46,740 nt of DNA from Burkholderiales bacterium (GTDB lineage: Bacteria; Pseudomonadota; Gammaproteobacteria; Burkholderiales; Burkholderiaceae_C). The DNA is taken from the NCBI GenBank assembly GCA_947372465.1, contig CANBTT010000017.1:1-46740 (forward strand), in the 5' to 3' direction. Of the stretch, positions 8,886 to 16,697 are shown in pieces; the stretch's first letter is position 1, and every line of letters begins with the position of its first letter. The position numbers and the translations under genes are program-made. Under the pieces are notes generated by a model, which searched no databases, was not told where the DNA came from, and saw nothing but the letters and a program-made list of their open reading frames with translations.

Positions 8886-8932
8886 GGTGAGCCCTGGGCA
8901 TGCGGAAACTTAAAAAGTGGGGCGCGAGTGGT

Positions 8933-9775
8933 TCATGTTTTTGTGGCCAAAGGTCGAACGCTCACTTCAAGGCTGTTGATCGTGCGAGTGTCCTGTCCGT
9001 TTAAAAACATCAACTCCCCAAGATTGTTTGTGCCAAGGCACAGGCCTGTTGAACCGTCGCTTAAATGGATCGATTGATGGATCAAAGCGTCTAGGCCATC
9101 AAAAACCGGTTTAAAAGGTGCAAAGCCCTCGGATTCAAAGCGCTTGAGAGAGGGCAAAAGTCTGTGCGCCAGTTCTATGACAATGTCTTGGCAACTCAGC
9201 GTGGACCCAAGGGCCCAAAGGCCAATGGGGGGCATTGAGGCGCACGCAAGGCTTAGGTGTGGCGTATTGAGATTGATGCCAACGCCAATCACACAGTACC
9301 GGGCCTGGGGTGTTGTCTCCGAGCTTGGCAAGCTTGGGTTGATGGTTTCGATCAAAATGCCAGCCAATTTGTGGTTTTCTCCATCTTTAAGAACCCAAAC
9401 ATCGTTTGGCCACTTCAGTTGTAAACCAAGGCGTTGATGGGGGTCCAAGGTCCTTGCCAAGTCAATGCCAATGCAAGGGGAGAGACCCAGCCAATTGACG
9501 GGCTTGAGCATCAGACCCATAGAAAACGTCAAAGAGTCACCTGGCTTGGATGACCACTGGTTGCCCCTTCGTCCTCGGCCTTGAGTTTGGTCCAAGGAGA
9601 GCAGGATTTTTGGAGCAGTGTGGCCAAGCCTTGCTTGCCTCATGAGTTCCGAGGAGGTGGAGTCAATCGACGCCAAGACCTCAACGCTCCAGGGCAAAGC
9701 ACGACGGTTCATTTCATCTTCAAGAATCGTTTGCAGTTGCTGGGCGGTGTCTGCGTTTGGTGAATTTAAGCGCAC
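8933..9775 (-). CDS. birA: Biotin--[acetyl-CoA-carboxylase] ligase, catalytic type without DNA-binding domain
   Basis: The enzyme activates biotin as biotinyl-5'-AMP and attaches it to the carboxyl carrier protein AccB. Visible motifs are the substrate-entry segment SIDSTSSELMRQA, the biotinyl-AMP loop GRGRRGNQW, KWPNDVWV with the catalytic lysine region, and LAGILIETI. The 280-residue chain lacks the N-terminal helix-turn-helix of E. coli BirA, so it is unlikely to repress a biotin operon. The start is taken as GTG at 9773-9775, but no ribosome site is visible, and an ATG 21 codons in (MNRRALPW) is possible because the conserved core begins just after it. It is convergent with the sensor kinase gene. 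No coaX or biotin-synthesis gene is adjacent. Confidence 0.93.
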   Translation of the reverse strand: MRLNSPNADTAQQLQTILEDEMNRRALPWSVEVLASIDSTSSELMRQARLGHTAPKILLSLDQTQGRGRRGNQWSSKPGDSLTFSMGLMLKPVNWLGLSPCIGIDLARTLDPHQRLGLQLKWPNDVWVLKDGENHKLAGILIETINPSLPSSETTPQARYCVIGVGINLNTPHLSLACASMPPIGLWALGSTLSCQDIVIELAHRLLPSLKRFESEGFAPFKPVFDGLDALIHQSIHLSDGSTGLCLGTNNLGELMFLNGQDTRTINSLEVSVRPLATKT

Positions 9776-9858
9776 TTGTTGTAATTTGGGTATATTTGAG
9801 CGAGATTAAAGAGGCTTGTATTGGTTTGAACTGACCTGGGTACACGCTCAAGGAGGAC

Positions 9859-10359
9859 TCATCGCTTGCCGCGTTTGGGCGCTAAAAGGGTGCCTCTGCA
9901 TTTTTTGGAGCCGCACCAACAGGGGTACTCGGCCTTGAGCTTTGGCGTGTATCGCTCATCAATGATGAGGCCGTAATCGTAATTGAGCTCATCGCCTGCC
10001 TTGATGTTCTTGATGGATTTGATGAACACGTGCTCTCCAATTTCATCGGCTTCACAATTGGGATTGCAAGAATGGTTGATCCATCTGGCGCTGTTGCCAT
10101 TGACACCGCCATCAATGACGTGCTCTTCGTTGATGTGAAAGTAAAAGGTGTGATTGGGCTCCAATGGGTTATGGGGGTGACGATCTTGGGCTTCTTGCCA
10201 AGTAATCACGTCCCCTTTGTATTCAATGATCACCTCACCTTTGGGAATGTTGATCAGCGCAAAGACGCCCTTGCCGTGCACGCCAGAGCGTCTGGTTTGG
10301 ATCCGATGAGAAGTTTTTTGGGGCTTGGATGGTGTAGACAAGGGAGGTGCTCGATTCAA
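9859..10359 (-). CDS. SET-domain protein lysine methyltransferase
   Basis: A 166-residue protein made almost entirely of a SET domain, the S-adenosylmethionine-dependent lysine methyltransferase fold. The order is complete: RRSGVHGKGVFAL (SAM-binding, residues 23-35), GEVIIEYKGD, NHSCNPNC (95-102), ELNYDYG (124-130, catalytic tyrosine), and a cysteine-rich post-SET piece with C147, C149 and C154 that with C102 could hold zinc. The start is uncertain: the first in-frame initiator is TTG at 10357-10359 without a clear ribosome site, but the conserved core begins after about residue 18. The substrate is unknown. The divergent neighbour topB encodes a lysine-rich tail that is an attractive candidate. 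Small SET proteins of this kind occur in several bacteria, including Chlamydia. Confidence 0.88.
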   Translation of the reverse strand: MNRAPPLSTPSKPQKTSHRIQTRRSGVHGKGVFALINIPKGEVIIEYKGDVITWQEAQDRHPHNPLEPNHTFYFHINEEHVIDGGVNGNSARWINHSCNPNCEADEIGEHVFIKSIKNIKAGDELNYDYGLIIDERYTPKLKAEYPCWCGSKKCRGTLLAPKRGKR

Positions 10360-10415
10360 TAATGATGGTATTGTTGTTTAATGTAGACTTTTACAAAAAG
10401 ACAATTTTAGAGGCA

Positions 10416-10433
10416 TTAAGCGCAAACGCTTAA
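10416..10433. promoter_or_regulatory. Perfect 7-bp palindrome between the SET gene and topB
   Basis: TTAAGCG-CAAA-CGCTTAA lies in the 113-base gap between the two divergent genes. No T-run follows on either strand in the sense of a terminator for a neighbouring gene, so an operator is more likely than a terminator. Its binding protein is unknown. Confidence 0.35.
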
Positions 10434-10472
10434 AAAAACGGCACAATGCGTGGCATGAAGGAACCGAATTGA

Positions 10473-13385
10473 ATGAGTAAAACACTGGTCATTGCTGAAA
10501 AACCCTCGGTGGCACAAGATATTGTGCGCGCTTTAACGACCGCAAAGGGAAAGTTCGAAAAGTTTGATGATTATTTCGAATCAGAGGCCTTTGTCGTCAC
10601 CTCGGCCGTGGGACATTTGCTGGAAATCAAGGCGCCAGAGGAGTTTGAGGTCAAGAGGGGCAAGTGGAGTTTCGCGCATTTGCCGGTCATTCCTCCTCAT
10701 TTTGACTTAAAACCAGTTGACCGCACCAAATCAAGACTGAATGCGGTGGTCAAACTTGTTAAGCGAAAAGACATTGCCAGTTTGGTCAATGCGTGTGACG
10801 CGGGGCGTGAGGGGGAGTTGATTTTTCGATTGATCGAGCAATTTGCAACCACCAAGAAAGATGCAAAAAAACCCGTGAAACGCTTGTGGCTGCAGTCCAT
10901 GACACCCCAGGCCATTCGGGATGGCTTTGACAGCTTGCGCTCAGAGCAGCAAATGCAAGGCTTGGCCGATGCCGCCAGAAGTCGATCTGAGGCGGACTGG
11001 TTGGTGGGTATCAATGGAACTCGAGCATTCACGGCCTTTAATTCAAGGGACGGTGGTTTTTTCCTCACGACCGTTGGACGTGTGCAAACCCCCACTCTTT
11101 CTGTGGTGGTGGAGCGTGAAGAGCAAATTCGAAAATTCATAAGCAGAGATTTTTGGGAAATACACGCCAGTTTTGAGGTTCAAGCGGGGCAATATCTCGC
11201 CAAATGGATCAACCCAAGTCATAAAAAAGACGAGAACGATTCTGAGAAAAAGGACAACCGGGTTTGGTCTGAGTTGGAAGCACAAGAGATTGCACAAGCC
11301 GTGGTTCTGCAAAAAGGTGAGGTGCATGATGAAAGCCGGCCCACCACGCAAGCAGCGCCGGCTTTGTTTGACCTCACGTCGCTACAAAGAGAGGCCAACG
11401 GTCGATTTGGTTATTCTGCCAAGACAACGCTCTCTTTGGCCCAAAGTTTGTATGAGCGTCACAGAGCACTGACCTATCCAAGAACGGACTCCAAGCATCT
11501 GCCTGAAGATTATTTGCCGACCGTCTTGCAAACATTCAGCATGATTGCAGAAAGCGCCATGGGGCATTTGTCACCCTTTGCCGCATCTGCATTGAAAAAC
11601 AAATACATCAAACCTTCAAAGCGTGTCTTTGATAACTCCAAGGTCAGAGATCACTTTGCGATTATTCCCACATTAGAAGAGCCCAAGGGCTTGTCCGAGG
11701 CCGAACAAAAAATCTATGACTTGGTGGTCAAAAGGTTCATGGCCATCTTTTTCCCCTCGGCCGAGTTTTTGGTCACCACTCGTATCACAAAGGTGAGTGC
11801 CAAGGCCCAAATCCATCATTTCAAGACGGACGGCAAAGTCATGGTCAATCCAGGCTGGATGACCATCTATGGCAAGGAAGCCACAGAGGAGGACGACAGC
11901 GACAAGATCTTGGTGAAGGTCAATCCAGGAGAAAAAGCGTCTGTTGTTCAAGCCCAGCCCAAGGCCTTAAAGACCCGGCCACCGGCTCGTTACACAGAGG
12001 CGACCTTGCTCGGCGCCATGGAAGGTGCAGGAAAGTTGGTAGAGGACGATGAGTTAAGGGAGGCCATGCAAGAAAAGGGCTTGGGCACGCCTGCAACCCG
12101 AGCGGCCATCATTGAAGGATTGCTCAACGAGAAATACATCATTCGCGACGCCAGAGAGCTGATTCCAATGGCCAAGGCGTTTCAATTGATGACTTTGCTC
12201 AGAGGCTTGGGCATCGAAGAGCTCAGCAAGCCTGAACTCACCGGCGAGTGGGAACATAAATTGTCTTTGATTGAGCAAGGCAAGTTGAGCCGTGAGTCGT
12301 TCATGAAAGACATTGCTCAGATGACGGAGCACATCGTCAAAAAAGCCAAAGAATACGACAGGGACACGGTCCCTGGTGACTACGCAACCCTCAAGACGCC
12401 CTGTCCAAAATGCGCAGGACAGGTCAAGGAGAATTATCGCCGCTACACGTGTCAAGGCGTCGATGGACAAAGTGCGGGTTGTGGCTTTTCATTTGGCAAG
12501 ACCCCAGCGGGAAGAGCATTTGAGTTGGCTGAGGTGGAGGGATTTTTAGAGCATAAAAAAATCGGTCCACTCGATGGTTTTAGATCAAAAGCGGGGTGGC
12601 CATTTGCGGCTGAAATCATGCTCAAGTTCAACGAAGAAGAGGACAATTGGAAGCTCGAATTTGATTTTGGGGACGACAAGAACGACGACAGTGGAGAGTT
12701 GCACGATTTCTCGGGCAAAAACGCTTTGGGGTTGTGCCCTTCATGTGGGGGAAAGGTGTTTGAATTGGGTGCTCAATATGTGTGTGAAAAAGCGGTGCCC
12801 ACGCTAGAGCAAGCAGCAAGCACTTGTAAATTCAAAACCGGCAAAATGGTGCTTCAGCAACCCATTGAATTGGAGCAAATTCAAAAGCTTCTGGCAACGG
12901 GAAAGACCGATTTGTTGGATAAATTTGTATCCATGAGAACCAGACGATCTTTCAAAGCTTTCTTGGCTTGGGACGCCGAAGCGCAGAAGGTGTCTTTTCA
13001 GTTTGAGGAGCGTGCAAGCAAGTACCCGGCTAGGAAAAAACCTGCATTTGCAAAGGTGGCGGCGAGCAAAACAGCGGCTGCTAAAAAAGTAACGGCCAAA
13101 GCGGCCAAAACCGTTGCCAAAAAATCGCCTGCTGCACCCAGGAAGGTCACAGCCAATCTCACGCCTAGCCCAGCGCTTGCAAAGGTCATTGGGCAAGAGT
13201 TGGTCGCCCGCACCCAGGCGGTGAAGAAGTTGTGGGATTACATCAAAGAGGCAGGACTGCAAGACCCCAAAGACAAAAGAGCCATTCTTTGCGATGCGAA
13301 ATTGAAAGCCATTTTTTCAAAAGACCAAGTCACGATGTTTGAGATGACGGGTTTGTTGAGTCCGCACTTAAAGAAATCCACCTGA
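10473..13385 (+). CDS. topB: DNA topoisomerase III with lysine/alanine-rich linker and C-terminal SWIB domain
   Basis: A type IA topoisomerase that passes single strands through a transient 5'-phosphotyrosine break and decatenates replication intermediates. The Toprim domain opens with LVIAEKPSVAQDI and contains ACDAGREGELIFR. The catalytic tyrosine is Y335 in LTYPRTDSKHLP. Two cysteine clusters, CPKC...C near residue 642 and CPSCGG...C near 757, resemble topoisomerase zinc ribbons. E. coli TopB is 653 residues; this one is 970. The extra length includes a linker of about 40 residues rich in A and K (855-893) and a SWIB/MDM2-type domain from 894 to the end (VIGQELVARTQAVKKLWDYI, then ILCDAKLKAIF). 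ATG at 10473 has AAGGA upstream. SWIB fusions to type IA topoisomerases are known in Chlamydia and, as I recall, in Burkholderiales topB. Confidence 0.95.
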   Translation: MSKTLVIAEKPSVAQDIVRALTTAKGKFEKFDDYFESEAFVVTSAVGHLLEIKAPEEFEVKRGKWSFAHLPVIPPHFDLKPVDRTKSRLNAVVKLVKRKDIASLVNACDAGREGELIFRLIEQFATTKKDAKKPVKRLWLQSMTPQAIRDGFDSLRSEQQMQGLADAARSRSEADWLVGINGTRAFTAFNSRDGGFFLTTVGRVQTPTLSVVVEREEQIRKFISRDFWEIHASFEVQAGQYLAKWINPSHKKDENDSEKKDNRVWSELEAQEIAQAVVLQKGEVHDESRPTTQAAPALFDLTSLQREANGRFGYSAKTTLSLAQSLYERHRALTYPRTDSKHLPEDYLPTVLQTFSMIAESAMGHLSPFAASALKNKYIKPSKRVFDNSKVRDHFAIIPTLEEPKGLSEAEQKIYDLVVKRFMAIFFPSAEFLVTTRITKVSAKAQIHHFKTDGKVMVNPGWMTIYGKEATEEDDSDKILVKVNPGEKASVVQAQPKALKTRPPARYTEATLLGAMEGAGKLVEDDELREAMQEKGLGTPATRAAIIEGLLNEKYIIRDARELIPMAKAFQLMTLLRGLGIEELSKPELTGEWEHKLSLIEQGKLSRESFMKDIAQMTEHIVKKAKEYDRDTVPGDYATLKTPCPKCAGQVKENYRRYTCQGVDGQSAGCGFSFGKTPAGRAFELAEVEGFLEHKKIGPLDGFRSKAGWPFAAEIMLKFNEEEDNWKLEFDFGDDKNDDSGELHDFSGKNALGLCPSCGGKVFELGAQYVCEKAVPTLEQAASTCKFKTGKMVLQQPIELEQIQKLLATGKTDLLDKFVSMRTRRSFKAFLAWDAEAQKVSFQFEERASKYPARKKPAFAKVAASKTAAAKKVTAKAAKTVAKKSPAAPRKVTANLTPSPALAKVIGQELVARTQAVKKLWDYIKEAGLQDPKDKRAILCDAKLKAIFSKDQVTMFEMTGLLSPHLKKST

Positions 13386-13409
13386 GCTTCTCTTGGGGCC
13401 TTTGAGGTG

Positions 13410-13449
13410 AAAAAAAGCCCCTGGGTCTTCTTGCAAAGACAAGGGGCTT
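13410..13449 (-). terminator. Rho-independent terminator after the molybdenum hydroxylase gene
   Basis: AAGCCCCT and AGGGGCTT pair around an inner GTCTT/AAGAC stem (13415-13449). On the reverse strand the hairpin runs straight into TTTTTTT (13410-13416). It lies in the 85-base gap between the convergent topB and molybdenum hydroxylase genes and ends the reverse-strand gene; it may also slow topB transcripts. Confidence 0.75.
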
Positions 13450-13470
13450 GGTACAAATGGCGGGTTTCAC

Positions 13471-15780
13471 TTAGGCCTGTAAATGGGCCCATAATTTAGC
13501 TGGCGTGACGGGCATTTGAAGGCTTTGTGTTTTATTTTTAAAGCCATTTCTTGCCAGCGCATCAGCAACCGCATTGATCACAGAAGGTGTCGCCCCAATG
13601 GTGCCAAGCTCACCCACGCCTTTGACACCAAGCACATTGTTTTTACTCGGGATGGATTGATCCATATTGGTTGTAAAAAACTCGGGCATGATGTCTGCGT
13701 GAGGAATGGCGTAATCCATCAAACTGCCCGTCAAGGGTTGCCCTGTTTCTCGGTCGTAGACCACTTGCTCACAAAGTGCTTGACCGATGCCTTGAACGGC
13801 ACCGCCATCGAGTTGTCCGCGCACGATCAAGGGATTGACCACTCGCCCGACATCGTTCATCGAAGAGTATTTTGCGAGTTCGACAACACCTGTTTGAGGG
13901 TCAATTTCGATTTCTGAGATATGACACGCATTGGGCCAGGTGGGCCCACTTGCCGCCGTGGTCGAATCCAATTCAATGCGACCGTGGGGCTCCTTGCCAG
14001 CCAAGGCGGCCAAGGTGATCGATAAATCTGTGCCCTTGACTTTGAAGAGGCCAGGCTCATACAGCAAATCATCGGGGGAGCTTTCAAGGGACTGAGCAGC
14101 CAACTCTTTGGCGCGCTCCAGTGCTTGTTTGGCGCCAACAGAGACTGCCGATCCACCCGTGAACAAGGAGCGCGAGCCCACCGAGCCAAAGCCATTTCCC
14201 CGGTCTGTGTCGCCAAGAACGACTCTGACCTTTGACATCTCGACACCAAAAACATCCACCACCAGTTGTGCCAATGAGGTTGCAATCCCTTGACCCATGG
14301 CGTTGACCGCAGAGAAGACCTCGATCACGCCATCGGCCAAAATCCGCACATTGACCTTTTCCTCCAATGCATTGCCGCCAGTCCACTCCAAGAATGTAGA
14401 CACGCCAAGACCACGCCAAAGGCCTTTGGCCTTTGAGGAGGCTTCGCGTGCGGCAAATCCATCCCAATCTGCTTGAAGAAGCGCTTGGTTCATGATGGCT
14501 TCAAAATGTCCCGTGTCATAGGTTTGTCCCATGGCGTTCTTGTAGGGCATTTGATCGGGTTTGATGAAGTTTTGGCGTCGCAACTCGATGCGGTCAATGC
14601 CGCACACGCGCGCTGCCTCGTCCATCAGTCGTTCGATGTTAAAGATGGCTTCAGGGCGACCCGCACCTCTGTAGGCTCCGGTTGGCGACGTGTTGGTCAT
14701 CACGGCTTTAAAGTGGAAATCAATCAAACCAATGTCATAGACGCTGGTTTGAACCCAAGGGCCAATGAGCAGTTGAATGGCCACCCCCGTCATGCCAGGA
14801 TAAGCGCCAACATTGGCCAAATTGTGAACCTTCAGGGCCAAGATTTTCCCCTCCTTGTTCAGCGCCATGGCGCAGTGGCTTTCAATGTCTCTGCCGTGCG
14901 AGCTAGATAAAAAGTCTTCCGCACGTTCAGATTGCCATTTCACTGGCATTTGAAGGTGGTGAGCGCAGTAGGCCACAGCAAGATCTTCTGGGTAAGCGCC
15001 TGTTTTCATGCCAAAACCACCGCCCACATCACCGACAAGCACGCGAACATTCTCAGCGGCAATGCCAAAGAGATCAGAAATCGCACCCCTGACGGCAGAG
15101 GGCATTTGAGAGCTGATGCGAACGGTCAAGCGCCCTTCATGAACATGGGCTTGTACACTTCTGGGCTCCAAGGTGAGTGCGATGAGACGTTGGTGATCAA
15201 TGTTGAGCGCCACCACATGATGAGCGGATGCAAAGACCTGAGCCACTTTGTCTGCATCCCCATATTTGGTTTCAGCCACGATGTTGTCTGGCACATCGGC
15301 CAACAGGGGCGCTTGCGCACTCAAGGCGTCCTCAAGCGTCACCGCTGCAGGGAGCTCTTTGTACGAGACGATCACGGCTTCAGCTGCGTTTTTGGCGTGA
15401 AAGACAGAGTCGGCAACCACGGCTGCAACAATTTCGCCCACAAAGCGAACTTTGTTGGTGGCCAAAATGGTTCTCGTGGCCGATGCAATGGCTGAACCGT
15501 CGGCTCTTTTGAAGTTGACGGGCTTGGCCAGGGGCTTGACACCGGCCGCCTCAAGCATGGCACCTGTCAGCACCAATTTGACGCCGGGCATGTTTTGTGC
15601 CGCCGTGGTGTCGATGGACTCAATGATGGCGTGTGCCTGTGGTGAGCGCACAAACGCCAAGTGAAGTTGGGCATCGTGGTAAATATCGTCTGCAAATTGA
15701 CCTGCACCTTTGAGAAGATGTTCGTCTTCGACGCGTTCAACGGATTGCCCACTACCAAATTTCAGAATTGTTTGATCCAC
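13471..15780 (-). CDS. Xanthine dehydrogenase/CoxL-family molybdopterin-binding large subunit
   Basis: A protein of about 769 residues of the molybdenum hydroxylase large-subunit family. It has the N-terminal a/b hammerhead domain (VEDEHLLKGAGQFADDI onward), molybdopterin-binding motifs GGFGMKTGAYPEDL and NTSPTGAYRGAGRPEA, and the catalytic glutamate in KGVGELGTIGATPSVINA near the end. The active-site loop is AYRGAGR, the form II type, not the AYxCSFR of true CO dehydrogenase, so the substrate is unknown. The start is taken as GTG 15778-15780, with GAGGT five bases upstream; a TTG four codons earlier is weaker. Partner FAD-binding and [2Fe-2S] subunits normally sit beside this gene but are absent here. 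A Nudix gene lies 131 bases upstream on the same strand. Confidence 0.9.
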   Translation of the reverse strand: MDQTILKFGSGQSVERVEDEHLLKGAGQFADDIYHDAQLHLAFVRSPQAHAIIESIDTTAAQNMPGVKLVLTGAMLEAAGVKPLAKPVNFKRADGSAIASATRTILATNKVRFVGEIVAAVVADSVFHAKNAAEAVIVSYKELPAAVTLEDALSAQAPLLADVPDNIVAETKYGDADKVAQVFASAHHVVALNIDHQRLIALTLEPRSVQAHVHEGRLTVRISSQMPSAVRGAISDLFGIAAENVRVLVGDVGGGFGMKTGAYPEDLAVAYCAHHLQMPVKWQSERAEDFLSSSHGRDIESHCAMALNKEGKILALKVHNLANVGAYPGMTGVAIQLLIGPWVQTSVYDIGLIDFHFKAVMTNTSPTGAYRGAGRPEAIFNIERLMDEAARVCGIDRIELRRQNFIKPDQMPYKNAMGQTYDTGHFEAIMNQALLQADWDGFAAREASSKAKGLWRGLGVSTFLEWTGGNALEEKVNVRILADGVIEVFSAVNAMGQGIATSLAQLVVDVFGVEMSKVRVVLGDTDRGNGFGSVGSRSLFTGGSAVSVGAKQALERAKELAAQSLESSPDDLLYEPGLFKVKGTDLSITLAALAGKEPHGRIELDSTTAASGPTWPNACHISEIEIDPQTGVVELAKYSSMNDVGRVVNPLIVRGQLDGGAVQGIGQALCEQVVYDRETGQPLTGSLMDYAIPHADIMPEFFTTNMDQSIPSKNNVLGVKGVGELGTIGATPSVINAVADALARNGFKNKTQSLQMPVTPAKLWAHLQA

Positions 15781-15911
15781 AAAATACCTCAAAAGTAAGG
15801 AGTTGTTGTCTATAAAGGTTTGTATTATGAACCCTTTTGCCCTGGATGTTGAGGGTCAATTTGAATGTGTCCAGGGGGGGCTTGGAAAAAAACGCAAGCT
15901 GAACACAAGGC

Positions 15912-16436
15912 TCAAAGATACACGCTCGGGTCTGTATAGACCATGTTCAAGCCAAAGCGCTGCCCTTTGAGGTGATCTTCCATGCATTTAAGCAACAAGG
16001 GGCTTCTGTGCAAGTGAGTCGTGGCGCGAATTTCATCGGGACTGAGCCAAAGACTTCTCTCAATGCCCTTGTCCAGGGCTTGATGGGGGTGAAAGTCGCC
16101 AAGTTCGCCGGCAAAAGCGAAGCGCAGGTAGGTCACATCTTCAAGCCTTGAGTCAGGCGGGTGAATTCTTTGAAAGCGACTTAAATACAGGCCTATGAGG
16201 TGTGTGGGTTTAAAGTCATGCGCACACTCCTCCAGCGCTTCCCTTGCGCAGGCCTCAACAGGCGATTCGCCTGGATCTAAATGTCCGGCTGGGTTGTTCA
16301 GCCTGAGACCCTCCGGTGTGTGTTCCTCGATCAGAAGAAATTTCCCATTTTTCTCGATAATCGCTGCAACAGTAACACTGGGCTTCCACCGTTCTGAGCT
16401 AGAAAGCGCTGGGCTTGGCATGTTAAAAAGTGTCAT
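15912..16436 (-). CDS. Nudix hydrolase
   Basis: A 174-residue cytoplasmic Nudix enzyme. The full Nudix box GHLDPGESPVEACAREALEECAHDF (about residues 51-75) follows the GX5EX7REUXEE pattern that binds the catalytic Mg2+. The N-terminal strand VTVAAIIEKNGKFLLIEEHT and the late region EDVTYLRFAFAGELGD resemble the NudJ-like group, which hydrolyses nucleoside di/triphosphates and related pyrophosphates. The exact substrate cannot be told. Relatives in Burkholderiales often neighbour the tRNA thiouridylase gene mnmA, which is not here. ATG at 16434-16436 is used; a second ATG five codons in is possible and neither has a good ribosome site. The 261 bases upstream to pntAA are A/T-rich, without a feature I can defend. 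Confidence 0.88.
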   Translation of the reverse strand: MTLFNMPSPALSSSERWKPSVTVAAIIEKNGKFLLIEEHTPEGLRLNNPAGHLDPGESPVEACAREALEECAHDFKPTHLIGLYLSRFQRIHPPDSRLEDVTYLRFAFAGELGDFHPHQALDKGIERSLWLSPDEIRATTHLHRSPLLLKCMEDHLKGQRFGLNMVYTDPSVYL

Positions 16437-16697
16437 GGGTGTGAAAATCCAAACATTGAGAAAGACCGATGCAAAAGACTTTTATCATTCTAATTGTATA
16501 AAAACTGCCCAAGGCCAACACGGCCCCAAGGAAAACGTTGATTAGAAGAGAGAAAATGTATTTAGAATCGGTGCAGGGCTTTGGGTTTTTGATTAAAAAA
16601 GAAAACCAATTCAAAAAAAGCACACCAGATGGTTTTAAGGGGCAAAGAGTCGGGCGCCTTAAAAACCTTGCCGATTCAGCTTTCTTGGAGTTTGTTC

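Noticed and set aside
13410-13449. Terminator of topB on the forward strand
   Set aside because: The T-run follows the hairpin only on the reverse strand, so it is assigned to the molybdenum hydroxylase gene, though it may also affect topB.
15778-15780. A true carbon monoxide dehydrogenase (CoxL form I)
   Set aside because: The active-site loop is AYRGAGR, not AYxCSFR, so CO oxidation cannot be claimed.
16629-16697. Upstream extension of pntAA
   Set aside because: The open frame starts at 16629, but only the part from ATG 16698 matches the family N-terminus and has a ribosome site.
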